A stretch of DNA of 64,000 nt from Bettongia penicillata ogilbyi (GCA_023548195.1 JAJHZJ010000014.1:15724718-15788717), one strand, 5' to 3'. Shown: positions 21,678-37,670, counted from the stretch's first letter. Numbers and translations are program-made. Notes: a model not told the origin generated them from the letters alone.

Positions 21678-22129
21678 TTACGTGACAGAAGGTTAACTAG
21701 GAAAAATTGAAAATAAATATTCAAAAAAGCTTTAAAATTCTCAAAACATAACATGGTAATCAAAATCTGAAAGAGAACTAAATTTCTACAGAGAAATTAA
21801 AGATCTTATCCAGATGATTACTGATATAATTTACTTGCTTCAGGTTGGAAAGAATTTTTTTTAAAAAGCAATTATTTCTCTATTGCATCACCCTGTCTTG
21901 ATACAAACTTAGGAAGGTTTAGAATACCAAAATCCATACAGGCGTGGTGTGAGAAAGAAGGGGATACCCTTCCGTTAAGTTCACGATTCAGTCCTTGCTC
22001 TCTGATTCCCTAACACAAAAATCTTGGAAGTCAAGTAGAGCTGCCAAATTGATAGTCACAGTCCTGCACAATAGCTGAGGAAAATTGGATAGGAGGAACA
22101 GCAGTCCTGGACAAACCCAAATCATATAC

Positions 22130-22560
22130 AACATGATGAGGGAGAAGGCAGAAAGAAAGTGTAACAAGCAAACTTTATTAAGGGGTGACACCAACACAGT
22201 GCAAAGGTGGTCAGGGAGGATGGAGACATGGTGCAGTCAGGCGGATAGTTAAGAATTCAGTATAGTAGGGTTTTTAGAGAGATCTTATCTGTATCAAGCA
22301 GGACAAGGTATTGGGGGTGGGTCAGGGCATCTCAGACCTGGGGTTCAGGACTGGAGTCAACATGCTAAGGGAAACTTAGGGTGAAAATCAGTGGTGAGTT
22401 GATATTCAAAAAGGGGCCTTGAGCTGTTACTGCTGATCCTATTCTGACAAAGCTGACTCAAGTTGTTGCTTTTAAACTTCCCTGGGGCTTCTTCTTTTAG
22501 AAGGCTGGGGAGATTATTTCTTATACATATTTCCTTAATGTAAATTAATGAGCAAAAAAA
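22130..22560 (-). repeat. Possible solitary LTR
   Basis: 430 bp of GC-richer sequence with an inverted AATAAA ('aactttattaaggggtgaca') near the left edge, so an LTR on the minus strand would fit. No clear TG...CA ends or target duplication were found. It could be another repeat class. Confidence 0.3.
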
Positions 22561-24188
22561 AAAAATTCAAGGCTCCAGGCTACATCATAGTTCACTGATT
22601 ATTTTGTACCCATCATACATACTGACATAGAATAAAATTTTGTTAAGTAGGACAGAATCAGGAAACATAACTGTCATCCACGAGGTAATAAGAAGAGGAC
22701 TTTTACCCAGTGACACCTTGGGGTTCTGCTCATCATTAGGTAAGGGATGATAATTATCACCTATCTCAGGAGCAGATTTCCTGGAACTTGTACATCATGG
22801 CAATGAGCATATCTAGCCAAACAGTCTTTATTAAATTAAACATTTTCTTTTTATTCTATTATTATGAAAACAAAACACAAATTCTATAAATCACAACCCC
22901 CTAAAAAACTGAAGTTTTAACTGAACTCTGTTCTATTAATCCCACTTTATAAAATCAATTTCAAGCAATCCAGAATATCAATCATTATTTCTCCTATTTG
23001 AAAGCATATTAGTGAAGATATGCAGCTGGAATTCAACCTGAATTAGAGGCAACAACAATATTGCTAATTATTTTCTTCTATATTGGTTACATGGTATACC
23101 CCCAACCCCCAACTCTTACTCGTCAATATCTTAAAGCTCTTTTTAGTGAATCTTTAGTGAAATTTTATGAGAAGGTAATGTAATGTGCAACATTTGAAAA
23201 AGAGAACAAGTAAGTTTTCCCTTTTTTCTATAATCCTGCAAAATGGAGGAAGATAAGACAAACTTGATCATCCTGTTTCCTATAAGAGTTTACATTAAGA
23301 TTTTGAGGCAACAAAGGAACCATTTAGCTCACTGTGAATTAGGCCTAATAATATTCGAAATGGACTCAGGAAGACTTATTTCTCAAACACAATTAACTTC
23401 CTTAGGAGAATTGAGGCTACTGAGGTCACGCTAAAGAAATGCTACATTGCTCGGAGGCAAGGTAAACAAGGAGTTTAAAAAGATTCTTATGTAAAATAAT
23501 TAAGAAATATATTTCATGGGATCAGATACAATGAAGTATCAAAACATCAGAGGATCTTTAGAACTGGGATAGACCTCGGAGTTTATCAGCTGGCTTATTA
23601 GATAAGAAAACTGACACTCAGACATTTGAACAGAACTTTAACATATAGCACTTTACTTTCAACAATGCTATTACACAGGAAATGAATTATACTGATTTTA
23701 CAAAGGAGAAAATTAAGGCTCAAAGAGTCGATGGCTTCCCCTGAGGACAGAACAAATTAGTGGCAAGGCTGAACTAGTCTTCTGACCCCTACACGATCCA
23801 AAGCTTTCTTAGTCCTACCTTAATGTTTATTTTAATCATGAAGACCACCTGGTAAAGCGAGCCAAGCTTTCATTCTCTCTGGATGCTTTTATTAGGCTGG
23901 TTAAATAAGCCCCCAAGTCAGTGTTTTATAACGCATTTGTGGATGTTAACTGAAACATTTCCTATAGTTGAAATACAGCTCTTTGTGGAGGGAGGAAGAA
24001 GAATAATGGTAACTGGCAAGCACTAGATTAAAGCCCACATCATCTTCTAACTTTAAAAAGTGGGAAAGAATACCCAATCAAACCCAAGGAAACTAGCTTT
24101 GAATATCATGTGGCAAATATAATGTATGTACCACTGTCTAAAGGAAAAACAGCCCAGTCCATATGATAATGATTTTCCATCCAGATAC
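22561..24188. other. Intron, mostly unassigned
   Basis: Two weak CORE-SINE/MIR remnants at about 23560-23640 and 23670-23800; otherwise nothing recognised. Confidence 0.4.
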
Positions 24189-24254
24189 CTGAAAGATCTG
24201 TATTCCTCGAGTGGTCAAGCCAAGAGTTAACGAAGCTTCAATTTCCCTTTTATC
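24189..24254 (-). CDS. FRMD6: FRMD6 exon, start of F3 lobe
   Basis: 66 bp, 22 codons, phase 0 at both ends, DKREIEASLTLGLTTRGIQI then FQ (visible residues 198-219). Acceptor TTCCTGTAG; donor GTATCT. It corresponds to the first strand of the PH/PTB-like F3 subdomain. Confidence 0.94.
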
Positions 24255-25059
24255 CTACAGGAACAAAATATCTTTTGAAGAAAAATACAAATTTTAATCC
24301 ACAATGTACAGCATTAGAAAGTTGAGAGCAATACCAGCAATCAAGGATATGAAAGTCTCCTTGTTCTTCATTTTTTTTGTTGTGAGTTTAACAAACACCA
24401 TGACTGAACAAACAACATGAGTGAGTATGATCATTTCAATATATAAAAGAGTAAAAAGGATTGTATATAAATCTTCTGTTATAGGCAGTTTTTAAATTTA
24501 ACATAATAGTAAGAAAACTGACCTCCCTCTTCATTCTTGGGTCTCTTTCTTCTGAACATGGTTCTGTTCTCTTCTGTGTATTTTAAGTATGTTTCAATAA
24601 GTATTGCTCTCTGTCCCTTCCTCCCTACCACTGTCAGTCTCAACTAGAAACTCATCTTCCTAAGAAAGAAATATAGTCAAGCAAAATAAATCAACACTGG
24701 CCATGTATGAAAATATGTCAAGAGATGGGAAGCATGTATAGCCCTTGTTCTGTGGCTACTAGCTCCACCCTTGACTTGTACCGATAAGCTGGGTCCTCAG
24801 AAATCAATTGCTATTTCTCCATAGGACTATAGGGCTAAGTTGGGCAGAGGGGTATGTTTTCTTCCAATTAGTGAGCCAGACTTAATCAGAAAGGAGTATT
24901 TACTAAAGGAGCATATTAAAAACAGCTGGTACAAAGCATTCCCACCCCAAAGTCTATGATACACTCTCCCACAAGTAGATACAGAGTCCTTGGGGAAGTG
25001 AATGCAGGCTTAAAGAACCATAAATTTATGTTACCTAACCTCAACTGAGCCCCCCTTCT

Positions 25060-25420
25060 ACTCCTCTCTCGTTAACTCACTATCCTAACTCAGCACAGTG
25101 GCTCTCTGAAACCTTCTCAAGCCTCCCAAGGCTTCTTTTCTTCTCATCCTCTTAGACAAGAACCTTCCTTCATATTTTACTGAAAATATTGTGGCCATTA
25201 AATGGCAGCTCCCTCTTCTCATCTCCTCTTCCTCTTGCATCATCCAGAGAGTTTCTGCCCATTTCCTCCTTTACCCACGTCTCACATGAAAGCCTTCTCC
25301 GAGTCAAGGGAAATCTCTCTACAGGGCCAAGTGACCTAAGTTCATCTTGTCTTCTTTAGGGCATTTCCTTCTATCATCCCCATATCTGATCTTCAGTCTT
25401 TCCCAGTATGCTGTCTGCTT
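25060..25420 (+). repeat. L2 LINE fragment, ORF2 part
   Basis: Pyrimidine-rich L2 ORF2 sequence around 'ttactgaaaatattgtggcc' and 'cccacgtctcacatgaaa', matching the section ahead of the reverse-transcriptase core. No frame survives. Confidence 0.6.
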
Positions 25421-25439
25421 CGCTAATAGTTACAAACAC

Positions 25440-27380
25440 TTCCACGCTTGTGTGACAGATCCAGTATTTACAAGTGCTCCCCTTTCCCCATACGGGTTAG
25501 GAAAAGGTGACACAGCCAGGACTTGACTGGAGGTGAGGAGAGGAGACAAGGAAGAAGTTGTGCCTTCTTTGATAAAGCTTCCTGGTGATCTATTCACTAA
25601 TTGTATTCGCCTAGAGGAATAAAAGGTCCTATATTGCCCTCTGAAGACCATGAGGGTCACCAAATTGTGCCTTATTGTTTCCATAGGGAGATGAGAGTCA
25701 AAAATTTTAAGTGCAAATATATTCTTATTAAACATTCTCGCTGTATTAGTAAACTTCCTTGTAACTGTCCAAAAACCTATGAGTATCTCTCCTCAACAAT
25801 GAACTTTTACTAGGGGGTCCAGGTTCACCTCTGATATTGTGGCACAGTCAATAACTAGGACAAGATCATAGGATCTTGTAGCACACATTATGGAGAAGGA
25901 CTCTGCAGGTGTGGAGTGAACAAAGGATGCCCAGATAAGGCATGGTGACACCAAAGGACAGGGAGCAGAATTCTGCTCACATGGAAGTATTAGTTCACTG
26001 GTCCTAGAAATGCCTGAGGGTAAAGAAAATGTCATGTGTAGCATTCCCTGGTTGCTGCTGACCAGTCTACATAAATAGGACTGTCAGTTTAGTAAGACCA
26101 GAAGTGACCTACTTCAGCACATTCAGCAACTAGGGACAGAGACCTCAGCTTTTAAGGACCACATAATGAAAGCGGAGGGGCTTTAAATTTCAGGATTTTA
26201 AATTAAATTGAATTTTAAATGCCATTGCATTTGCAGACCATCAAGTGCAGGGATGTTTCCTGATGGGAGTGGGGACCAGCAGGCCACAATCAGAAACTCG
26301 TAAGACATCAACTTAGGGGTTACAGGGAAAAAGAGTGAAAGCAAGGATGAGACAGGAATAGATTTCTTACTGATCCCTTGGAAGAGGGTGCACAAAAAGT
26401 TCAAACAGAAACCTGATGGGACATTGTAGCAATGGCTCTCACGATAATGGTCTAATGGACCCTGATGTTGAGACACTCTTTCCCTCTTGAGCTCCCTAAG
26501 TTTGGGGAGCGCTCTAGGGACTTATTATTATTGTCAGCTAAATTAGTCCCCATATAGGGGTATAGGGGACTGCCTTTTGTCCCTTTTCAGATGACTTAGG
26601 GTACTATTTGCACCTGGTTCCATAAAGATGAATTCCTATTGTAGCTGGCTCCCCAAAGGGGATCTGCAAAAAAGGGGGTGAAATTCCCAAAGGAAATGGT
26701 TTTGGCTGATTAGATTTTTATAGTTCCTTTCCCTACCAAGGTCCACCACAAAATATGCAGTCTGCTTAAGAGAACAATTGGATCTGGCTTTCTAGATGAA
26801 GACCCACCAGAATGGCTTCAGACTTCAGCTATGGGCCTCCCTTGCCATAAAGACGTAGGCTGGTTAACTGGTGAAATTTGATCAAGAAATCAGAACAGTT
26901 CTGGCTTGGGCAAATACTACTTTTGGTATAAAGAGACAATCCAGAAAGAGGAAAAAAAATAAAGTCTATCATCCCTCCAGGGGAATTGTGTATATGGCTA
27001 CTATTATAAGGGGGTGATTAAAAATGCATTTGAAGGCCAGCATGTGGGGTAGCTAGTAAAACCATACAGGAAATTCAGCACCAGGGCAAAAGAGGCCCTT
27101 CAGTCCTACTCTAAGACTTCTAAGGCTTCTTCTAAAGCCTTGCCCCATTTGGATAATTGAGGGGAGGCTAGAGGACAAACAATGGAGGGAAAGCAGCATG
27201 GGCTCTTGGGAATTAGTATCTGCGCAAACTCTTTCAGTAGCTTTTGAATGTTACTATACACAGGGTCAAAGGTAAGGAAACCCTTAGAGCTGTCCAAACT
27301 ATACTATGTCTGTAACACCAAACAATCGTGTTTCATCACAAGAGAGTGAAAGATATTTTTTTCTCAGTGATGGAGAGGAA
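25440..27380. other. Unclassified, possibly retroviral, sequence
   Basis: Higher GC than the flanking intron and leads into the pol remnant at 27400. No LTR pair, primer-binding site or gag motif could be identified. It may be degenerate retroviral sequence or another repeat. Confidence 0.3.
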
Positions 27381-27399
27381 GTCAACTGGAGTACTTTGT

Positions 27400-27830
27400 A
27401 ATATCAACTTCTTGCAACAATCTTGTGTTCTCTGTGAGGAACGTTGATGGCCCAGACCCATTGGTATGGAGTTATTGACCTCATCAATGCTTTTTTTCTC
27501 TATTCCTGTGACTGAGTTTAGTCAGAAGTAGATTGTTTTTCACCCAGGAAGGAGGCCAGTATTCTTTTATGATCCTTCTCCAGGACGACTTTCAGACGAT
27601 GGTGGGCAGAAACCTGAAAGAGGCCTTCCTTCCTGGTGGCACTGATGTATGCTACTACACTGATGATATTTTTTTGACTGGTCAGATGAAGTTACACTGG
27701 CAAAAAGCCTTAGATCAGATGTGGCCCATACAAAAGACAAAGAATGTGAAATCAACCCTAAGAAAATTTAAGAACAAGACTGCTATCTTGGGGAAATATA
27801 GTGGAAGGGGAAAACACAAAGAGTTCTAGG
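27400..27830 (+). pseudogene. Endogenous retrovirus pol (reverse transcriptase) remnant
   Basis: Two reverse-transcriptase motifs lie in order. Around 27470-27510 a motif A-like string, D-L-I-N-A-F-F-S-I-P, can be read. Around 27645-27680 in another frame a motif C-like Y-T-D-D-I is seen inside the open frame 27533-27829. The normal palm segment between them is shortened and the frame changes, so the gene is dead. The A motif resembles ERV-L-like (class III) elements, but that assignment is tentative. No protease, RNase H or integrase was recognised. Confidence 0.65.
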
Positions 27831-28300
27831 AATGATAAAGAATATGCTACTGACTTCACTTCTCCATGATCTAAGAAGGAAGTCCTAAAACTTGTACTCT
27901 TTAAAGTTTTAGAAAACCCATGTTCCCCACTTGGGTATAAATGTGTACCTTTTCCAAGTGGTGCACAAAACAGGCTAAAGCCCTGAAAATCTGAAAAAAG
28001 CTTTCCAGTAGTCTCTTCCCTTGGGCTCTTATGATCATGCAAGGCTCATGTTTCAAAAGGTTTCTGTCCATAAAGAAAGGGCTAAGTGAAGCCTTTTGGA
28101 AGTCACCAGGTGGTGTTCTGAATAAGTGACTGTTAGGCTTCTGGTTCTCAAAATGGCCAATCCTTTGCAACTGAATAGATAACACAGGGTTGTACAAAGA
28201 GTTTATCTCTTTGGGCTGAATAATCCAAGTTGCTTCATCCAACAAGAGGTATAGGGTAGAGGAGACTTTCATTGCTAAATGAAAATGTCATGTTAAAAAT
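27831..28300. other. Probable continuation of the retroviral remnant
   Basis: Similar base composition to the pol piece, with no stop-free frame or motif on the plus strand that I can name. A 123-codon open frame on the minus strand at 27901-28272 matches nothing recognised. Confidence 0.3.
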
Positions 28301-28557
28301 CATACTTGCAGGGAGTGATCAAGTTTGAGGGACACTATTTTAAAGAATGTAAGTTTCATAATTTCACTTTGAACAATTTTTAAAATTGCCTAATAAAACA
28401 TCAGAAAGATCAAATAAATTTCTAATGAAACTCCGAGAGGAGGTAATTTAAATTTTATTAGGGCTAGGAGAAGCTATACTAAATTCATGGGGCATTATAA
28501 AATATTTCATCTGTTTGATAAGTCATTCAAGAATATTCATTATCTCATTTCCACCTC

Positions 28558-28690
28558 TATTTTCAATATTATATAAAAATATATTATGTAATTTATTATC
28601 TTATGTTATAAGATAATATAACATTATCAATAATATAATGTATTATACATTATATATATGAAATAAAATTATATAAAAATACTACATACT
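28558..28690. repeat. AT-rich, partly palindromic stretch
   Basis: Almost pure A/T with repeated 'ataatata' and 'tattatacattatatata' units able to fold back on themselves. It lies about 200 bp from exon 28891-29046. Confidence 0.7.
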
Positions 28691-28881
28691 GTCACCATGA
28701 GTTAAATGATATATTATTACCTCTAAGACTGATTCATAGTAACCAAATAGAAATTCAATTATAAATGTTTAAAATGTGTGAAATACAATGAAATGCTTGT
28801 GGTATGTATGTTTTATTTAGAAATGAATGCCTTTTTCAAAACTGAAAGTATCTCTTGACTGAATCTGCAAAACTGACTTTA

Positions 28882-29073
<192 letters not shown>

Positions 29074-29347
29074 CTATTTGGAGAAATGGAAAAACACATA
29101 AACTATTTCTTTGTTCTTTCTTATTTCTTTTTTTAAATTAAGATGTTTTATTTGTTTCTTCATTTGTTTTTCCCACCAATGGGAAAATTAAGAATGACCT
29201 CACCTTTTTAATAGTGGTGTCTGTCCTTTCAAAAGATGAAAAGGTCCAATAAGTAAAAGTACTGAAAGTCAGAAAGTTCTAGCCAAAGGGTAATGTCAAA
29301 CCTATCACTCTTAATTCTATATTCTCAGCATCTACTAAGGCAGACTA

Positions 29348-30720
<1,373 letters not shown>

Positions 30721-30729
30721 AGAAAGCTA

Positions 30730-31330
30730 GTGGTAAAAGTTATTAAACGGTGCACATTCTTTGATCTAGTAGGATCACTACTGGGTTTATGCACAAAAGA
30801 GATAAAAAAGGAAAAGGACCTATAGGTACAAAAATATTTATAGCAGTCTTTTTTATGGTGGCAAAAAACTGGAAACTAAGATTTCTTTACCCTGAGGAAT
30901 GGATGAATAAATTGTGATCAGTAAATGACACAGAATACCAATTGTGCCCTAAGACTGTCATAAGAAATAATGAAAGGAATGGTTTCAGAGAAAACAGGTA
31001 AGACTTTAATGAACTGATGGAGAGTGAAGTGAGCAAACAGGACAGCAATTTATACAGTAACAACACAAACAACTTTTAAAGAACTAAGAACTCTGATCAA
31101 CTGGATGACCAAACATGCTTCTGAGGATACATAATAAAGCATGCTATCTACCTCCTTCCTGAACAGATGAAGACTGAGACATATATTTTTTTATACATGG
31201 CCAATATGGTTACTTGTTTTGCTTGACAAGCACATATGTTACAAGGACTTTGTTTTTCTTTATTTTTCAGTGGAGAAGGTGGGCAGGAGAGAATATGGAT
31301 TTTTATTTGAAAATATTTAATAAAAAAGTC
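30730..31330 (+). repeat. L1-type LINE 3' end
   Basis: Phrases 'tggtggcaaaaaactggaaa' and 'ggagagtgaagtgagcaaac' mark the end of ORF2, followed by a 3' UTR with 'atacatggccaatatggtta' and a G-rich end. Diverged and frame-broken. Confidence 0.8.
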
Positions 31331-31769
31331 AGAGGGCAACTTTTGGGAAACATCAAGCTTAACTATTTAGTACTCAAAATAAAATGTTTATATACAATGT
31401 TTCCCTTCTCTCCCTCCCCAACCCTCAGGTTGGAGAAAGCTTAAGAGATTAAAAAAATAGTGACTATACAGTGTTTTGATTTGTGTATCATTTAAGAACC
31501 AGGTTAGAAATACAGGAAAGTTACTATCCTTAGACAGTCAACCAGTGGCTAAATAATGTACCTTCCTTTCAGAACATCCCAAATTTTCCAATTATTTTTG
31601 ACTTTTATATAAAATGACAATAATTCATAAGAATCCTATCCATTAAAGAGGAAAGAAGGCTCCATAGTTTTATTTATTTTTATCTCAAGGGACAGGGATG
31701 ATGACAGAGACTGGATATATGTTTCCACTGGATAAGCGAGTAAGAAATGGGAAGTATCCAGGGAGGAAT

Positions 31770-31900
31770 TCTCTCTACAATGTAGGGTGGTACTTTTTTG
31801 CAACTAAATCACAGAAAGTGACTTTCCCAAGATTACACAGCCAGTGTATATCAAAGGTAGAATTTGAACCTGGATCTACTATTTGTAAGCTACAAATGGC
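31770..31900 (-). repeat. CORE-SINE fragment
   Basis: 'agattacacagccagtgtat' and 'gaatttgaacctggatctac' are the CORE and tRNA-like parts, tail missing. Confidence 0.6.
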
Positions 31901-32369
31901 ACAGCATAAAAGCAGATAAATCTTACCACCTATAGACATTCAGCTAAATTTACTTTTTCCCATTTTATGTTTCTTGGGGCTTAAAAACGAACAAGTGAAA
32001 CACATGACTTATATTTAGGGGTCTATTTTCCTTAAAAGTTTACTCTAAATCATTTTCTATGAACTATTTAATGTTCAAACGCTATTCAGTAATAAATCCC
32101 AGTACAAGTTTTTTTTTTAAAGATGGTTTCCAAATTGTAACCACAAGTACTGTCTTTACTTATTTGTTCTCCTCTATGAGCAAACTGCTTCTAAAGTTCC
32201 CACATGGCACTGAATTTGTGCTCTCATTCCTCAAGGTTTCAGTGGCAACACTGCCATAAAAATCTGGCTAATGCTGAATTTAAAATATAACACCAAGAAC
32301 AGAAGATTCAGTGCATGAGAGCATAACTGGCCTGCGATTTGTCTGTATTCCTAGTCTTAATGTATAAAG

Positions 32370-33746
32370 GAACCTCAGAAATATGTGATGGAAGGCAGGG
32401 CCAACATAATAAAAATGACCATTTTACCTAAATTTTACTTTATATATTCACTCCAAATATATTACCAGAATTTTTTTACTGAGTTAGAAAAAAAACATAT
32501 AGATGAAGAATGTCTAGCAGTACTAGATCTTAAACTGTACGACAGTAATTATCTAAACTGTCTGGTACTTAAAAATATAAAGGTAGAACAATGAAACAGA
32601 GCAGACATACAATTTACAGCAGCAATGACTACGGTAATCCTGTGTTTGACTTGAAGTAAAGACTTAAGTCTGCAAAGACTTAAGTTTTAGGTAAAAATTG
32701 TTGGAAAAGCTGGAAAGCAGTATGGCAGAAATTGGGCATAGACCATTATCTTACACCATTTACCAAGATAAGGTCAAAATGAATACATGACCTAGATATA
32801 AAGAGATATATGTTACAAGAAAAAGAACATGGAACATATTACTATCAGACTTATGGATAAGTGAACAATTTATGAATAAACAACACATAAAGAGAATTGT
32901 GAGGTATAAATGGATAATTTAGAATATATTAAATAAAAAAGGTTTTGTACAAATAAAACAAATGTAGCCAAGATCAGAAGGAAAGCACAAAATTGGGAGG
33001 GGGGGATTTATAGAGTTTTTCAGATAAAGGTCTCTTATCTCAAATATGCAAAAAACCCGTCAAATCACATACGAATCATTCCCCAAGCGGCAAAGGATAC
33101 AAACAGTGAAGAAATTAAAACAATTTACAATAAGATGAAAAAATGCTCAAAATCATTATTGATTAGAGAAATGCAAATTAAAACAACCTTGAGATATTAT
33201 TCTACACCTATCAGACTGCCTAAAACAACTGAAGGGGAAAGTGACAAATGTTGGGAAGGATGTGGAAAAACTGCGACACTGATTCACTGCTGGAGAAACT
33301 GAAATGATCTAACCATTTTGGAGAGTAATCTGAAATTATGCCCGAAGAGTTATAAAACTGTATAACCCTTTTGACTCAGCAATGCCACTACTAGGTTTGT
33401 TTCCGAAGATGACGAGGGGAAAAGGAAAAGAACCTATAACAGTCCTCTCTGTGGTGGCAAAGAACTGGAAATTTCAGGGATGCCCTTCTACTGGGGAATT
33501 ACTGAACAAGTTGGAGTATATGAGTGTGATGGAATATTACTGTGCTGTAAGAAATGATGAGCTAAATGATTTTAGAAAAACATGGGTAGACTTGCATAAA
33601 ATAATGAAGAGGAAAGTGGGCAGAACCACATTGTTCACATACAGTAACCATAATATTGTTTTAAGAACAACTTTGAAAAACTAAGTATTTTTGACTATTA
33701 TAAATACCCAGCAAAAGAACTGATAAATAGAAGTGCGTACACAATG

Positions 33747-33787
<41 letters not shown>

Positions 33788-33890
33788 TAGCCATCTCTAG
33801 GGCAGGGGAAGAGGGATAGGGAAGAAAAAAAAAGAAAAAAGTTACACTATAACTTTATTATATATTTAAAAGGATAATAAGTTGTACATA
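32370..33890 (+). repeat. L1 LINE, end of ORF2 and 3' UTR
   Basis: About 1.5 kb of degenerate L1. It includes 'ggaaaaactgcgacactgat', 'tggtggcaaagaactggaaa' and a 3' UTR containing a (CA)n run at 33750-33785. The open frame at 33382-33684 is the C-terminal part of ORF2. Confidence 0.85.
33750..33785. repeat. (CA)n microsatellite
   Basis: About 18 perfect CA units inside the 3' UTR of the L1 copy. Confidence 0.97.
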
Positions 33891-33979
33891 AGAGATTTAC
33901 AGTTTCATGTGCAATTATCTCTTTTTTCCTACTCTACTAGGATATTGGAAATGCTTGTTTATTTCTTAAGCTCAGGATA

Positions 33980-34860
33980 AAATAAAGTAACTTTTATATG
34001 TGAGGAAGCTGAGACCAAGAGAGTAGGGCCCAGAGAATGACTTGCCCAAGGTCACAGATGTAGTAAACAGCTGGTATTTGAAACCAGGATCTCTGACTTC
34101 AAATCTGACTTCTTCCCCTGTATCACACTGCTTCAGATCGTTTTCCTTACAGAAATACATGAAAAAACTATCATTTCCAGATGTAGCAAATTTATCCACA
34201 GAGTACCAAGGCAGATCACAATTTACAAGTCAGGGTAAGTCCCAAGGAGTTGGCTGAGGCAATATGAATTAAATCACTTGCTCAGGATCACACAGCAAGG
34301 ATCAGAAATTAGGTCTTAATTGTCTTATTTTTTTCTGATTCCAAGCTCTTATTTACCATAGGAGAATAAATATTTTCATTCGTGAGGAAATGTAGGCATA
34401 ACAGAATGTGCACTAGGCTCAGAATGAGAAGATGTGTTTATGTTTGTGTTCTGCCATTTACTAACTATGCGGCTTTAAGGTTCTGAGAAATAAACTGATT
34501 TGCTCAATTTCCTTATCTGTAAAATGAGGATATTATTCAATTCAATAGGCATTTATAAAGCACTTTCTGTGTGTCAGACAATGACTAGGAATACAAAAGC
34601 AAATATAAAGTATTCAACATTACATAGCACATTATACAAAACATGAACCAAGCAAATACCAAATAATTAGGGGAGCATGTTTGCTAATAATTGGTGAACA
34701 GTAAGGAGAGGAGAGAGCAAAAGAAAAGGTATTCAAGATGGGAAATTTGTTCCGAACTATGAATGGCAAGAAGGGAAAGTACTCCATGCCTCTGGCATGG
34801 AGGGAGGAGATAAGAGTATCATCTCTAAGAAACAGCAAATGGTAGGAGTGGCTGCAAATA
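33980..34860. repeat. Cluster of CORE-SINE/MIR and L2 fragments
   Basis: CORE-SINE pieces at about 33985-34130 and 34225-34340, a MIR-like piece at 34390-34530, and an inverted L2 3' end starting at 34537 ('aataggcatttataaagcac'). Confidence 0.65.
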
Positions 34861-35602
<742 letters not shown>

Positions 35603-36142
35603 CTAAAATAAATAGATATACATATATGTCATTTGGATATATGCAGAGTAAAGTACAGACAGCTTCAAAATAAGGAGCTTCAAAAAACTCAAAATGTCAA
35701 CAAATCACTTTGATGATGATATGCTCTATATTATGAATTGATGATTGCTAGTAGGAAGTCAGTTATCTCTTATGAACACCATGCACTAGTAAGTCTAGAA
35801 CATTAAAAAGTCAAAAAAGGTCATAAATTGCCATTCCTAACACATCACTTAACTCTAAAGTTAAAATCTGCTATGATCTTTTCAAAGCAACGTCTCTTAA
35901 TATTTATAGTTTATTTTTTGTTAAATTCATAGAAAAGTTCCAAAATACCCAACATTAGCAATAGACCAATGATATTTCAATCATTTGATATTTATAATTT
36001 TAATATGACTCATTTCCATTTTTCATTCACAACTGCAGGAGGCCCTACTTTGTCTCTAATTTAGAACAGCTAAATTTGAAACACTGAGTTAAATGAAAAT
36101 AATTTGGCTCATGTGTACAGTCTAAACTCAAGTGATTTTTTA

Positions 36143-36388
<246 letters not shown>

Positions 36389-36779
36389 TTAATGAGATGT
36401 CTGGATTTCTCTTTTATACAGAAGACATTTTAGAAACACTGGAATAATGTACAGAAACTTTTGAGCCCCCCCCCACTTTTCTTTTATATAAGTACAAATA
36501 GGTACATTAATAATTAAGGTGAATTTAAAAAATGCATTTATATTACTATCTTCTGTTTCTTACATTATTATAATTAACTTCAATACCTCACCTGTTCCCC
36601 TTCCCAGAGAGCCATACAACAAATAGTATTTTTAAAGAAAAAAAACAGCACAACTGAACAACACATTACAAAGGTCTGCAGTTCTGTGCAATGCATAACA
36701 CCTGTGAATCTCGTACCTCCATGAAAGGATAGGTTAAGGGTGTCCTCTCCTATTTCATCTTTTGAGTTCTGCTAGATCT

Positions 36780-36950
36780 TTATAATTTTATTATATTAAC
36801 ATGATATTTTAAAAGGTAGTTGCTTATTCCATTTACACTGTTGTAGTTATTATGTAGAGTTTTCTTGGTTCTCCTTACTTCACTCTGTATTGATTCATAT
36901 AGATTTTTCATTGCTTCTTTATATTCATTATGCATCAGTTTATGAATCGT
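36780..36950 (-). repeat. L1-type 3' fragment, minus orientation
   Basis: 'ttctccttacttcactctgt' and the following T-rich part are the inverse of the L1 'gtgaagtgag' region. Confidence 0.6.
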
Positions 36951-36954
36951 TTCA

Positions 36955-37350
36955 TCAGAAGCCACAACTCCAATGGGTTGGCCATATTGTTCAAATGCAA
37001 AACATATGCTTGTTGACAAAAACTATTTTACGGAAAACTCACACAGGACAAGCATTCACATGGTGGTCAGAAGAAGTGACACAAGAACACTCTTAAGAAC
37101 TCTGGAAGTTCATGGGGGACGCTGGCACGGGACCGGTCAGTACGGCACGCTCTCATCAGAGAAGGTGCTGTACACAATGAGCAAAGCTCAAAAGAATCTG
37201 AGATACGCAAATTTAGAGAATTCACCCCAAATGTTCACATGGCCTCTTTATGTGGGAGAACATTCTAAGCTCATTTTGGTCTGACCAGCCACAGTTGGAC
37301 CCTAGCCAGCACGGTGATGTCATTTTGGTCCTCTTTGAGAACGAAGGACA
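36955..37350 (+). repeat. Non-LTR LINE 3' end with C-terminal zinc-finger module
   Basis: Coding remnant of a LINE C-terminus: 'gttggccatattgttcaaat' reads W-x-G-H-I, then R-G-x-Q-like and W-H-x-x-x-R-like parts typical of non-LTR ORF2 ends, then a decayed C2H2 finger (clearer in the copy at 58478-58885). It ends with 'gatgtcattttggtcctctt' and 'gaacgaaggacaacgacca'. The frame is broken. The clade (RTE or L2-like) is not settled. Confidence 0.65.
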
Positions 37351-37364
37351 ACGACCACTCATAA

Positions 37365-37670
37365 TCATCACGTAAAAGGGCCATCCCTTGCCTCACTTCT
37401 TCAAAGAGGCCCATTCACCCAATGGGTGTTGCTTCTCTCCAAGTGAGAACCTGAAAAGGGTCATCTGCATCCTGGGCCATCTTCCGTCATCCTAATTGAT
37501 ATCTGGCCGCTGGACCCAGATGGCTTTGGAAGAGAAGGTGAGGCTGGTGACTTTGCACAGCGCTTGTTCACTCAAATCAAAGTTAACTGCAAGTCATGTC
37601 ACCATCGCTCTGATGTCAAGGTCTTCTTCAAGAATGAAGGATAAACTACAACCGGCCAGTTTCAAAGTTG
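37365..37670 (+). repeat. SINE with the same tail as the LINE end
   Basis: Body from 'gggccatcccttgcctcact' to the tail 'gatgtcaaggtcttcttcaa' and 'gaatgaaggataaactaca'. It lies directly downstream of the LINE end that shares its tail. Confidence 0.75.

Noticed and set aside
27901..28272. 123-codon minus-strand open frame
   Set aside because: No recognised domain, splice context or family; lies next to a retroviral remnant and is probably chance.
33382..33684. 100-codon open frame
   Set aside because: It is the C-terminal part of L1 ORF2 in a truncated copy.
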